From Martelella sp. NC20 (GTDB lineage Bacteria; Pseudomonadota; Alphaproteobacteria; Rhizobiales; Rhizobiaceae), in assembly GCF_013459645.1 (NCBI RefSeq), contig NZ_CP054861.1, positions 1,972,001-2,036,000 on the forward strand: a stretch of 64,000 nt of DNA, given 5' to 3'. Positions 18,412 to 27,148 of the stretch are shown here, piece by piece. Both the position numbers and the translations under genes were made by a program. Numbering within the stretch: the stretch's first letter is position 1; every line of letters begins with the position of its first letter. The notes beneath the pieces are model-generated. The model saw only the letters and a program-made list of their open reading frames with translations, made no database searches and was not told where the DNA came from.

Positions 18412-18458
18412 GCGAATACATTCGCTTTGTCAAAGTAAATGTTCGTAAATATTCGTTT
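18412..18458. promoter_or_regulatory. Cluster of TTCG-type repeats upstream of glpD, candidate GlpR operator
   Basis: Three elements lie within 47 bases: a perfect palindrome GCGAAT-AC-ATTCGC (18412-18425), CTTTG-T-CAAAG (18425-18435) and two TTCGT repeats spaced ten bases apart (18442-18446 and 18452-18456) in ATGTTCGTAAATATTCGTTT. The ATGTTCG core resembles half-sites of E. coli GlpR, a DeoR-family repressor of glp operons. No glpR is in the window. The elements sit in the 96-base gap between glpD and the downstream end of the MFS gene. Confidence 0.45.
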
Positions 18459-18474
18459 CAGCGTTTCGCGACCT

Positions 18475-19884
18475 CTATTCCGCCGCCTCGCCGCTGGCCT
18501 TCGGTTGCCCGCGCTTGTGGCCGGAAACGGCGGAGCCGCTGTCCGCGTCGAGGCGCAGCAGCGGAATGATCGCGGCCAGCGAGATGAAGGAGACGACGAA
18601 GAAGGCGATGTGGAAATGCTGGACCGTCAGCCCGTCGCCCGTGATCCAGCCCGTGACCTCCAGAATGGTCGCGGCGAAGGCAACGCCAAGCGCGAGGCTG
18701 ACCTGCTGGAACATCGAGGTCGATGCCGTTGCCTGGCTCGCCTGCGCCGGCTCGATATCGGCATAGCCGAGCGCATTGACGCCGGTGAAAAAGAAGGAAC
18801 GGCAAAGCCCGGTGGCAAACAGCAGCACGATGATGATGATGTAGGGGGTCGTCGCCTCGAACAAGGTGAAGCTCATCGTCAGCAGCGAGGCCCCGAGTGC
18901 CGCGGCCATCAGCACGGTGCGGAAACCGTAGGCGGAGAAGATGCGCGGCGCGATGAATTTCATGACCAGCGCACCGACCGCGCCGACAAAGGTGATCATG
19001 CCGGACTGGAACGGGTTCAACCCGAAACCGAGCTGCAGCATCAGCGGCATGAGAAACGGAAACGCGCCGGTCGCCATCCGGAAGAATGCCGAGGCGCCCA
19101 CCGCCGCGCGATAGGTCGGCGTCCGAAACAGTTTCAGGTTCAAAAGCGGATTGTTCCTGCGTCTTGCGTGCCGGAGATAGAGCAGCGCGGCCGCGATGCC
19201 GACGCCGGCGGTGATGATCCCCGTTGCCGGCGGCAAGGCCGGAAGCGAGATCACCGACATGCCGAAGACGATGCCGGAAGCCGCGGTCGCGACCAGGAAA
19301 AAGCCCGTCCAGTCGAGGTTCGACGTCGGCTCGTCCTTGATCGCCGGCAGGAATATGCCGGACATGATGAGCCCGACAATGCCGATCGGCACATTGATCA
19401 GGAAGATCCAGTGCCAGGTGAAATAGGTGGTTATGAAGCCGCCGACCGGCGGCCCCGCCATTGGCCCTACCAGCGCCGGGATCGTCAGCAACGCCATGGC
19501 GCGCACGAGTTCGGAGCGGTCTGTCGTGCGCAGGATCACCAGCCGTCCGACCGGCGTCATCATCGCACCGCCCATGCCCTGGAGAAAGCGGGCGCCGACG
19601 AACTCCGCCAGATTGCCGGAAACGGCGCAGGCGACGGAGCCCAGCAGAAACACGACGATCGCCGAGCGAAACACCCGCGCGGCGCCGAACCGGTCGGCCA
19701 TCCAGCCCGAGACCGGAATGAAGATCGCAAGCGCCACCATATAGGTCGTCAGCGCCAGTTTCAGCGTGATCGGCCCGACGTTGAGATCGGCGGCAATCGC
19801 CGGCAGCGCGGTCGAAATCACCGTCGAATCCATGTTTTCCATGAACAGGGCAACGGCCATGATAAGCGGAACGACGGGATTCAT
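18475..19884 (-). CDS. MFS multidrug exporter, DHA2 (EmrB/QacA) family
   Basis: 469 aa with many hydrophobic segments. The DHA2 signature MENMDSTVISTALPAIAADL is in helix 1, GWMADRFGAARVF in the helix 2-3 loop, and LQGMGGAMMTPVGRLV with GPMAGPPVGGFI (motif C type) farther on. Such proteins export drugs, dyes or bile salts using protons; EmrB-like members usually need an EmrA adaptor, which is not adjacent here. The ATG at 19884 begins MNPVVPLIMAVALF; the open frame continues upstream but is not membrane-protein-like. Divergent from the MBL-fold gene. Confidence 0.85.
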   Translation of the reverse strand: MNPVVPLIMAVALFMENMDSTVISTALPAIAADLNVGPITLKLALTTYMVALAIFIPVSGWMADRFGAARVFRSAIVVFLLGSVACAVSGNLAEFVGARFLQGMGGAMMTPVGRLVILRTTDRSELVRAMALLTIPALVGPMAGPPVGGFITTYFTWHWIFLINVPIGIVGLIMSGIFLPAIKDEPTSNLDWTGFFLVATAASGIVFGMSVISLPALPPATGIITAGVGIAAALLYLRHARRRNNPLLNLKLFRTPTYRAAVGASAFFRMATGAFPFLMPLMLQLGFGLNPFQSGMITFVGAVGALVMKFIAPRIFSAYGFRTVLMAAALGASLLTMSFTLFEATTPYIIIIVLLFATGLCRSFFFTGVNALGYADIEPAQASQATASTSMFQQVSLALGVAFAATILEVTGWITGDGLTVQHFHIAFFVVSFISLAAIIPLLRLDADSGSAVSGHKRGQPKASGEAAE

Positions 19885-19972
19885 TGACAGGACTTCTTTG
19901 TCGAGAAATGTGCGAAAGGCATACTTACTAGACCCGACAGCGCGAAATGCCAAACGGATAATCGGCGAAACA

Positions 19973-19988
19973 CTCACGCAAAAGTGAG
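19973..19988. promoter_or_regulatory. Dyad in the MFS/MBL divergent region
   Basis: CTCAC (19973-19977) and GTGAG (19984-19988) form a perfect five-base inverted repeat around GCAAAA, within the 190-base region separating the two divergent genes. A shared regulator site is possible, but no regulator gene is adjacent and the arms are short. Low confidence. Confidence 0.25.
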
Positions 19989-20074
19989 ACCGGCGCGCGG
20001 CTGAAATCGGGCCCTTGTCTTGAAACCGTGGTTTTCTCCCCAAAGTCAGTGGTTTCATTTTAAGGAGGACGATC

Positions 20075-21064
20075 ATGGCAGAAGACAAAGGCATTCGCCG
20101 CCGCCGCCTGATGGCGACGGCCGGACTTACCGCAATCGCCGCGCCCTTTCTTGCAAGAGGTGGCAGCGCGATCGCCGCCGACGGAGAAACGATGGCAACA
20201 TCGCAGGGACCGAGAACCGACAGCTTCAACCTTGGCGATTTCAAGCTCGTCGTGGTCGAGGACGGCTCCCGCGTGATGGAAAATCCGGGCGAGACCTTCG
20301 GCACGGGCCAGGACCCGGAAGCCGTCGCCGCGCTGCTTAAGGAAAATTTCCTGCCCGCGGACAAGATGGTGAACGGCTTTGCGCCGGTGCTGGTCGATAC
20401 CGGCGAGCAGGTGATCCTGTTCGACACCGGCATGGGACAGGCTGGCCGTTCCTGGGGGGCTGGACAACTCGTGGCCGGGCTGAAGGTCAATGGCTATCAG
20501 CCCGGCGATATCGATGTCGTGGTGATCACCCACATGCATGGCGACCATATCATGGGCCTGATGGAGGAGGGTGGCCCGGCCTTTCCCAATGCAAGCTATG
20601 TGTTCGGCGACATGGAATATGCCTTCTGGGGCGACGAGGCGCGGGTGGGGACGCCGGCTGAAGGCGGACATGAGAGCGTGAAAAAGCTGATCGTGCCGCT
20701 TGCCGACCAGGCGCGCTTCATCAAGGGCGGCGATACCGTGGCCCCCGGCATCACCGCGATGGATGCCTTCGGCCATACGCCGGGCCATATGATCTTCATG
20801 CTCGAATCGGACGGCAGGCAATTGCTGCTGACGGCAGATACCGCCAATCACTATGTGCTTTCGCTGCAGCGGCCGGACTGGCAGGTGCGCTTCGACATGG
20901 ACAAGGAGATGGCGGCCAAGACCCGCAGAGAAGTCTTTGACATGGTCGCGGCGGAAAAGATCCCGTTTCTTGGCTATCACATGCCGTTTCCCGCAGTCGG
21001 CTATGTCGAAAAGACCGATCAGGGCTATGTCTTCATGCCGAAAACCTACCAGTTCAGGCTCTGA
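20075..21064 (+). CDS. Tat-exported MBL-fold metallohydrolase
   Basis: 329 aa. A twin-arginine signal, RRRRLMATAGLTAIAAPFLA (about 8-27), predicts folded export to the periplasm. The metallo-beta-lactamase-fold zinc motif THMHGDH is at 152-158, with Asp/His ligands later in TADTANH and a GHTPGHM strand near 231. This group includes lactonases and other hydrolases of unknown substrate; it lacks features of true beta-lactamases. It is divergent from an MFS exporter, so a role in detoxifying an exported or external compound is possible but unproven. ATG at 20075 follows AAGGAGG. Confidence 0.85.
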   Translation: MAEDKGIRRRRLMATAGLTAIAAPFLARGGSAIAADGETMATSQGPRTDSFNLGDFKLVVVEDGSRVMENPGETFGTGQDPEAVAALLKENFLPADKMVNGFAPVLVDTGEQVILFDTGMGQAGRSWGAGQLVAGLKVNGYQPGDIDVVVITHMHGDHIMGLMEEGGPAFPNASYVFGDMEYAFWGDEARVGTPAEGGHESVKKLIVPLADQARFIKGGDTVAPGITAMDAFGHTPGHMIFMLESDGRQLLLTADTANHYVLSLQRPDWQVRFDMDKEMAAKTRREVFDMVAAEKIPFLGYHMPFPAVGYVEKTDQGYVFMPKTYQFRL

Positions 21065-22750
<1,686 letters not shown>

Positions 22751-22772
22751 TCGGTACGCAGTCGATGCGACC

Positions 22773-22808
22773 AAACCGGCAGCGTGAAAGCGCTGCCGGT
22801 TTGTTTTT
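22773..22808 (+). terminator. Rho-independent terminator of guaB
   Basis: AAACCGGCAGCG (22773-22784) pairs perfectly over 12 bases with CGCTGCCGGTTT (22791-22802) around a six-base loop, followed by GTTTTTG. It lies 23 bases after the guaB stop. This is the clearest intrinsic terminator in the window. Confidence 0.92.
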
Positions 22809-22838
22809 GCCTCGCTCCCGAGACCTGGCGTTTCCCGC

Positions 22839-22873
22839 TTGTTTAATCCAAATCTGTAAACTATAATTCACAG
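22839..22873 (+). promoter_or_regulatory. Promoter with overlapping palindromic operator for the toxin-antitoxin operon
   Basis: TTGTTT (22839-22844), a 17-base spacer and a perfect TATAAT (22862-22867) make a sigma-70-type promoter. A 20-base imperfect palindrome (22854-22873) with CTGT and ACAG ends, 16 of 20 positions symmetric, covers the -10. It ends one base before the toxin ATG at 22875. An HTH antitoxin binding here would block its own promoter, as in other TA modules. The transcript would be nearly leaderless. Confidence 0.6.
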
Positions 22874-22874
22874 T

Positions 22875-23168
22875 ATGAGCGAGGTCCTTCAAACAGGCGC
22901 ATTTTCAGCATGGTTGTCGGACCTCCGCGACCGGGAGGCGAGAGCCCGCATCATTGCCCGCATTCGTCGGATCGAGCAGGGGAATCTGGGCGACGTCAAA
23001 AGCCTCGGGAATGGTCTCGGCGAAGTACGTATTCATCACGGGCCCGGCTATCGACTGTATTTTTGTCGACGTGGGGAGGCCATCGTCATTCTCTTGTGCG
23101 GCGGCGACAAGTCCGCGCAAGAGCGGGACATCCAGAGGGCACGGGAATTTCTGAAAGGAATGTCATGA
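22875..23168 (+). CDS. Type II toxin, RelE/ParE superfamily (HigB/Gp49-like)
   Basis: 97 aa. The fold cues are an N-terminal helix pair (WLSDLRDREARARIIARIRRIEQGN), then strands with EVRIHHGPGYRLYFCRRGEAIVILLCGGDK and a C-terminal helix (AREFLKGMS). This matches the addiction-module killer protein family within RelE/ParE, where the R-x-Y-F strand is usual; members are ribosome-dependent mRNA interferases. The ATG lies almost on the promoter, with no clear ribosome site. The last bases overlap the antitoxin start (ATGA), and the toxin-first order is typical of HigBA-like pairs. Confidence 0.85.
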   Translation: MSEVLQTGAFSAWLSDLRDREARARIIARIRRIEQGNLGDVKSLGNGLGEVRIHHGPGYRLYFCRRGEAIVILLCGGDKSAQERDIQRAREFLKGMS

Positions 23169-23485
23169 CCGAAATCGGCAAGCATGCAGAACTGACGCCC
23201 TTCGACGCAGCCGGATATCTCGAAACGCCGGAAGACATCGCATTCTATCTGGAAGCGGTGCTGGAGGATGGCGACCCCGCGCTTATCGCCGCCGCTCTCG
23301 GTGATGTCGCCCGGTCAAAGGGCATGTCGGCGGTGTCGCGGCGCGCGGGCGTCACCCGCGAAGCGCTTTACAAGGCTCTGAGTGAAAACGGCGATCCAAA
23401 GCTTTCCACGCTCATCGGTGTTCTGAAAGCGCTTGGGCTCCAGCTTGCCGTCAGACCGGAAAACCACCACGACGATGCCGCGTGA
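23165..23485 (+). CDS. HTH antitoxin of the adjacent RelE/ParE-type toxin
   Basis: 106 aa. The start (ATG 23165) overlaps the toxin stop by four bases. TPFDAAGYLETPEDIAFYLEAVLEDGDPALIAAALGDVARSKGMS is the conserved opening of the addiction-module antidote family, here cited only by its first and last parts (TPFDAAGYLETPEDI, RSKGMS). An XRE-type helix-turn-helix follows (SRRAGVTREALYKALSENGDP), for DNA binding and autoregulation. A His/Asp-rich tail ends the protein. It should neutralise the toxin and bind the palindrome at 22854-22873. Confidence 0.83.
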   Translation: MTEIGKHAELTPFDAAGYLETPEDIAFYLEAVLEDGDPALIAAALGDVARSKGMSAVSRRAGVTREALYKALSENGDPKLSTLIGVLKALGLQLAVRPENHHDDAA

Positions 23486-23494
23486 GTCCGCTTC

Positions 23495-24313
23495 TCAGCT
23501 CTGGCTCTGCGACTGGCTCTGGCCGGCCACGCTGAGCTTCACCTCAAGGGTTTCGCGGCCGCCGCCGATGGTCATGCCGGAGACCGGGGCGGCGTCGCGA
23601 TAGTCGAGGCCGGTGGCGACGCGGACATAGCGTTCGTCCGGGCAGACCTTGTTGGCGGCGTCGAAGCCGACCCAGCCGAGGCCTTCGAGAAAGCACTCCG
23701 CCCAGGCATGGCTTGCCGTCTGGTTGGGGCCTTCCTCCATATAAAGATAGCCCGAGACATAGCGGGCCGGCACTTTCATGGCGCGCGCCGCGGCGATCAC
23801 GATATGGGCGTAGTCCTGGCAGACGCCCTCCTTGTTTTCCAGCGCCTCGGCGGCGGTGGTCGCAACCGAGGTGGAGCCGGGCTTGAAGGTCATCGAATTG
23901 TGCAGGATCGCCATCAGATCGTGCAGCCGGGCGAGATCGGAATCGCCTTCAAGACGCGCGACAAGCGCCTTGATCGGCTCGTCCGCACCCGTCAGCGGCG
24001 TCGGTCTCAGGAACAGCCAGAGCGGAATATCGGGCGAGGCCGGGCCGAAAATGCCGTCGGTATCGCGAGTTTCGACAACGCCCTTTGCCGTCAGCCGCAC
24101 CTTGTGCTGCTCGCCCTCGACGGAGACGAGGCGGACGTGGTTTTCATACTGGTCGATATAGGCGACCTCGCTCTTGGCGCCCTCGATCGATACCGTCCAG
24201 TCCTTCACGGTCTGGCTGGCGGAACTCACCGGCGTCAGGCGCAGCCGCTGCAGAGAGAACTGAACCGGCTCGTCGTAACTGTATTCAGTCACATGGCTGA
24301 TGTTCAAAAGCAT
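23495..24313 (-). CDS. Transglutaminase-like protein of the ATP-grasp/alpha-E cluster
   Basis: 272 aa. The N-terminal bacterial transglutaminase-like region starts with SHVTEYSYDEPV, and the papain-like catalytic triad is complete: Cys165 in GVCQDYAH, His202 in SHAWAE, Asp218 in GFDAAN. Members of this family are thought to be amidases or peptidases acting on isopeptide or peptide amides rather than true cross-linkers. The tail is Ser/Gln repetitive (SQSQSQS). Last gene of the three-gene operon, 29 bases after the alpha-E gene. No signal peptide. It is convergent with the antitoxin, nine bases apart. Confidence 0.88.
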   Translation of the reverse strand: MLLNISHVTEYSYDEPVQFSLQRLRLTPVSSASQTVKDWTVSIEGAKSEVAYIDQYENHVRLVSVEGEQHKVRLTAKGVVETRDTDGIFGPASPDIPLWLFLRPTPLTGADEPIKALVARLEGDSDLARLHDLMAILHNSMTFKPGSTSVATTAAEALENKEGVCQDYAHIVIAAARAMKVPARYVSGYLYMEEGPNQTASHAWAECFLEGLGWVGFDAANKVCPDERYVRVATGLDYRDAAPVSGMTIGGGRETLEVKLSVAGQSQSQSQS

Positions 24314-24342
24314 GGTTTGTTGTTCCTTTTAACGCTTCTGCG

Positions 24343-25281
24343 TCAGACGTAGAAGCGATACCCCTCGCTGATTTGCTGGCTGACGATATTGTTGCGGCTG
24401 ACGAAATCCTCCAGGAATTCATGCAGGCCGTTATCCATGATCGTCTTGATCTTCTGGCTGCGCAGCGTGTTGCGGATCGCGTGCGCGGTCTCGTGGGCCT
24501 GGACCCTGACGCCGTAGTCGGCGGCCAGATAGTCGAGGTTGAGCACGATCTTCTCGTAGGAATAGGCAAGCGAACGCGGGAGCTGCACGTCGAGGATCAG
24601 GAAATCGGCGATCTGGCTCGGCTTGTACTCGCCGTTATGCACCCAGCCATAGGCCCGGTGGGCGGACACCGAACGCAGGATCGATTCCCACTGCAGATTG
24701 TCGAGCGAGGTGCCGACATGGTGCACCGACGGCAGCAGCACGTAATATTTCACGTCCAGAATGCGGCTGGTATTGTCGGCGCGCTCGATGAAGGTGCCGA
24801 TATGGGCGAAATTGTAGATCTCGTTTCTGAGCATCGAGCCGTGAAACGTGCCGCGGATCAGCGCGGTGCGCAGCTTAATGGCATCGATGGCCTTGGGCAG
24901 GTCGGCGGGATTGACCTTCGCCGCCAGCAGGCTGCGGGTTTCGATCCAGCATTCATTGGTGGCCTCCCATGTTTCCCGGGTCAGCGCGGTGCGCACCATG
25001 CGCGCATTGTGGCGGCCGGAATCGATGCAGGAGGCGACGCTTGACGGGTTGCGGCGGTCGCGCAGCAGAAAGTCGATGGCGTTGTCGGCCGTCAGCTTGT
25101 CGTAAACCTCGAAATAGGCTTCCTGCACGCCGGCGCTCTGCAGGATGCCGTCCCAGTCGTCGGCGCCTTTCGAACGGGTCAGCGAAACGCGCTGGCCGGC
25201 ATCGATCAGGCGGGCGATATTTTCGGCGCGCTCGATGTAGCGGAACATCCAGTAGAGGCCGTTTGCGGTTTTTCCAAGCAT
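24343..25281 (-). CDS. Alpha-E domain protein (DUF403)
   Basis: 312 aa, all-helical. It starts MLGKTANGLYWMFRYIERAE, the hallmark of the alpha-E/DUF403 family, and contains repeated Glu-rich helices such as FIERADNTSRILDVKYY. The biochemical role is unknown; the family occurs almost always beside a circularly permuted ATP-grasp protein and a transglutaminase-like protein, as here. It is probably part of the same peptide-amide synthesis or modification system. Two bases separate it from the ATP-grasp stop, so the pair is translationally coupled. ATG at 25281. Confidence 0.9.
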   Translation of the reverse strand: MLGKTANGLYWMFRYIERAENIARLIDAGQRVSLTRSKGADDWDGILQSAGVQEAYFEVYDKLTADNAIDFLLRDRRNPSSVASCIDSGRHNARMVRTALTRETWEATNECWIETRSLLAAKVNPADLPKAIDAIKLRTALIRGTFHGSMLRNEIYNFAHIGTFIERADNTSRILDVKYYVLLPSVHHVGTSLDNLQWESILRSVSAHRAYGWVHNGEYKPSQIADFLILDVQLPRSLAYSYEKIVLNLDYLAADYGVRVQAHETAHAIRNTLRSQKIKTIMDNGLHEFLEDFVSRNNIVSQQISEGYRFYV

Positions 25282-25283
25282 TG

Positions 25284-26705
25284 TCAGTCCTCCAGCACCC
25301 AGGTGTCCTTGGTTCCGCCGCCCTGGCTGGAATTGACCACCAGCGAGCCTTCCTTGATCGCCACCCGGGTCAGCCCGCCGGGCATGATGCGGACGCGGTC
25401 GGAGACGAGGACATAGGGACGAAGGTCGACATGGCGCGGCGCGATGCCCTTCTTGACCAGGATCGGCACGGTCGACAGCGACAGCGTCGGCTGGGCGATG
25501 TAGTTCGATGGCCGGGCGCGCAGCTTGGCGCTGAAATCTTCAAGCTCACGCTTGCTGGCGGCTGGCCCCACAAGCATGCCGTAGCCGCCGGACCCGTGGA
25601 CTTCCTTGACCACGAGGTCGGCGATATTGTCGAGCACGTAGGCGAGGCTGTCGGGCTCCGAACAGCGCCATGTCGGGACGTTTTCCAGGAGCGGCTTCTG
25701 GCCGGTATAGAATTCGACGATCTCCGGCATGTAGGAATAGATCGCCTTGTCGTCGGCAATGCCGGTGCCGGGCGCGTTCGCAATGGTAACGTTGCCGGCG
25801 CGGTAGACATCCATGATGCCGGGAATGCCGAGGGCTGAATCCGGGCGGAAGGTCAGCGGATCGAGGAAGTCGTCATCGACGCGGCGGTAGATCACGTCGA
25901 TCGCCTGGTAACCGCGGGTGGTGCGCATCTGCACCTTGCCGTCGATGACGCGTAGATCGGAGCCCTCGACCAGTTCGACGCCCATCATGTCGGCAAGGAA
26001 GGAGTGCTCGTAATAGGCGGAATTGTAGATGCCGGGGGTGAGCACCGCCACGCGCGGGCGGGTGCCGGTAAAACCGGGCGGGGCAAGCGTTGCAAGGCTC
26101 TGGCGCAGAAGCTGCGGATAGTCCTCCACCCGGCGCACCCGGTTCTTGTAGAACAGTTCGGGAAACATCTGCATCATGGTTTCCCGGTTTTCCAGCATGT
26201 AGGAAACGCCGGAGGGCGTGCGGGCATTGTCCTCCAGCACGTAGAACTGGTCCTCGCCGGTGCGCACGATATCGGTGCCGACGATATGGGTATAGACCCC
26301 GCCGGGCGGCTCGAAGCCGATCATCTGCGGCAGGAAGGCGTCGTTTTCCTCGATCAGCCGGCGCGGCAGGCGGCCGGCCTTGATGATCTCCTGCTTGTGG
26401 TAGATGTCCTTCAGGAAGGCGTTCAGCGCTATCACCCGCTGCTCGATCCCGGCGGCGAGCCTGCGCCATTCGCGTCCGGCGATGATGCGGGGGACGATAT
26501 CGAAGGGTATCAGCTTCTCCGAGGAATCCGCATGGCCATAGACGGCAAAGGTGATGCCCGTCTTGCGGAAAATGTTCTCGGCATCTCGTGACTTTGCGAT
26601 CAATGAAGCGGGGTTCTGCTGACTGTACCAGTCATAATAGTCCTGGTAGGGCGCGCGCGGCTGGTTTTCCGCGTTCATCATTTCATCGAATGCCAAAGCG
26701 TTCAT
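25284..26705 (-). CDS. Circularly permuted ATP-grasp protein (DUF404/DUF407)
   Basis: 473 aa from the ATG at 26705 (MNALAFDEMMNAENQ), which follows GGGGG; a TTG farther upstream (26732) is possible. The family motifs are visible: FGVYGHADSSEKLIPFD-like segment (here FAVYGHADSSEKL), IPFDIVPRII, VLEDNARTPSGVSYMLENR, and a glycine-rich VKEVHGSGGYGMLVGP loop that would bind ATP. ATP-grasp enzymes of this type are predicted to form amide bonds between carboxylates and amines. First gene of the operon with alpha-E and transglutaminase-like genes; the product is unknown. Confidence 0.88.
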   Translation of the reverse strand: MNALAFDEMMNAENQPRAPYQDYYDWYSQQNPASLIAKSRDAENIFRKTGITFAVYGHADSSEKLIPFDIVPRIIAGREWRRLAAGIEQRVIALNAFLKDIYHKQEIIKAGRLPRRLIEENDAFLPQMIGFEPPGGVYTHIVGTDIVRTGEDQFYVLEDNARTPSGVSYMLENRETMMQMFPELFYKNRVRRVEDYPQLLRQSLATLAPPGFTGTRPRVAVLTPGIYNSAYYEHSFLADMMGVELVEGSDLRVIDGKVQMRTTRGYQAIDVIYRRVDDDFLDPLTFRPDSALGIPGIMDVYRAGNVTIANAPGTGIADDKAIYSYMPEIVEFYTGQKPLLENVPTWRCSEPDSLAYVLDNIADLVVKEVHGSGGYGMLVGPAASKRELEDFSAKLRARPSNYIAQPTLSLSTVPILVKKGIAPRHVDLRPYVLVSDRVRIMPGGLTRVAIKEGSLVVNSSQGGGTKDTWVLED

Positions 26706-26890
26706 CCCCCGATTGTTATTCTTACATATCAATACAACATCGACAGCAATGCAAGGACCATGCCTTGCCGCGCAATGTCGTTTTTAAGGTCGCTATAAAG
26801 AGCAACGCGCTGAAAAAACGAGCGGTTCCGCAAAATTTGTGCTGCTTTAGTATCCAGAGTGCATACGGTTGCTGACCGAAAAATGGGCGC

Positions 26891-26920
26891 AAAACAAAAC
26901 CCGCCGGCAGTGCGGCGGGT
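26891..26920 (-). terminator. Rho-independent terminator, probably for rhlE
   Basis: On the minus strand ACCCGCCG pairs with CGGCGGGT (26899-26906 with 26913-26920) around a six-base loop, then a TTTTGTTTT run follows (26891-26899). It lies about 230 bases after the helicase stop, separated by the palindromic repeat. A near copy of the stem without a T-run sits right after the helicase at 27110-27133. Confidence 0.7.
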
Positions 26921-26965
26921 CAGCTTATTGATAAACGGCTCACGGTGCGGCCTCTCTCTCTCCGC

Positions 26966-27083
26966 CGTCACCCCGGGCTCGACCCGGGGCCCAGGGCCGC
27001 ACGACGGGCCCTGAAGGCTTTGTGTCGAAATCGGCAAAGGCTTTTCGGGCTGCCCTGGATGCCGGCTCAAGGCCGGCATGACG
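26966..27083. repeat. Nested palindromic intergenic repeat (CCCCGGG / GCCGGC type)
   Basis: Ends CGTCA and TGACG are inverted. Inside are hairpins CCCCGGG-CTCGA-CCCGGGG (26971-26989) and GCCGGC-TCAAG-GCCGGC (27061-27077), and a longer inverted pair CCAGGGC (26991-26997) with GCCCTGG. This is an intergenic repeat style common in Alphaproteobacteria. A related element lies at 48850-48919. Confidence 0.7.
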
Positions 27084-27148
27084 GAGTGGAGAAGGGGGCT
27101 GCGTCAGCAGTCGGACCCGCCAGCAATGCGGCGGGTCTTCGAGCGGAT

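Larger units (their letters stand above)
26706..27148. other. 443-base intergenic region with hairpins and a repeat, no gene
   Basis: From 26706 to 26885 the sequence is AT-richer and should hold the promoter of the ATP-grasp operon; no clear consensus stands out. 26891-26920 holds a terminator on the minus strand, 26966-27083 a palindromic repeat, and 27110-27133 a second hairpin (GACCCGCC with GGCGGGTC) nearly identical to the terminator stem. No ORF here has coding character. Confidence 0.6.

Noticed and set aside
18439..19887. 482-codon frame opposite the MFS exporter
   Set aside because: Very hydrophilic, His/Arg/Asp-rich, and complementary to a strongly hydrophobic membrane protein, as expected of an antisense shadow.
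20075..21064. Classifying the MBL-fold protein as a beta-lactamase resistance gene
   Set aside because: It has the generic THMHGDH zinc motif but no other features that separate true metallo-beta-lactamases from lactonase-like hydrolases.
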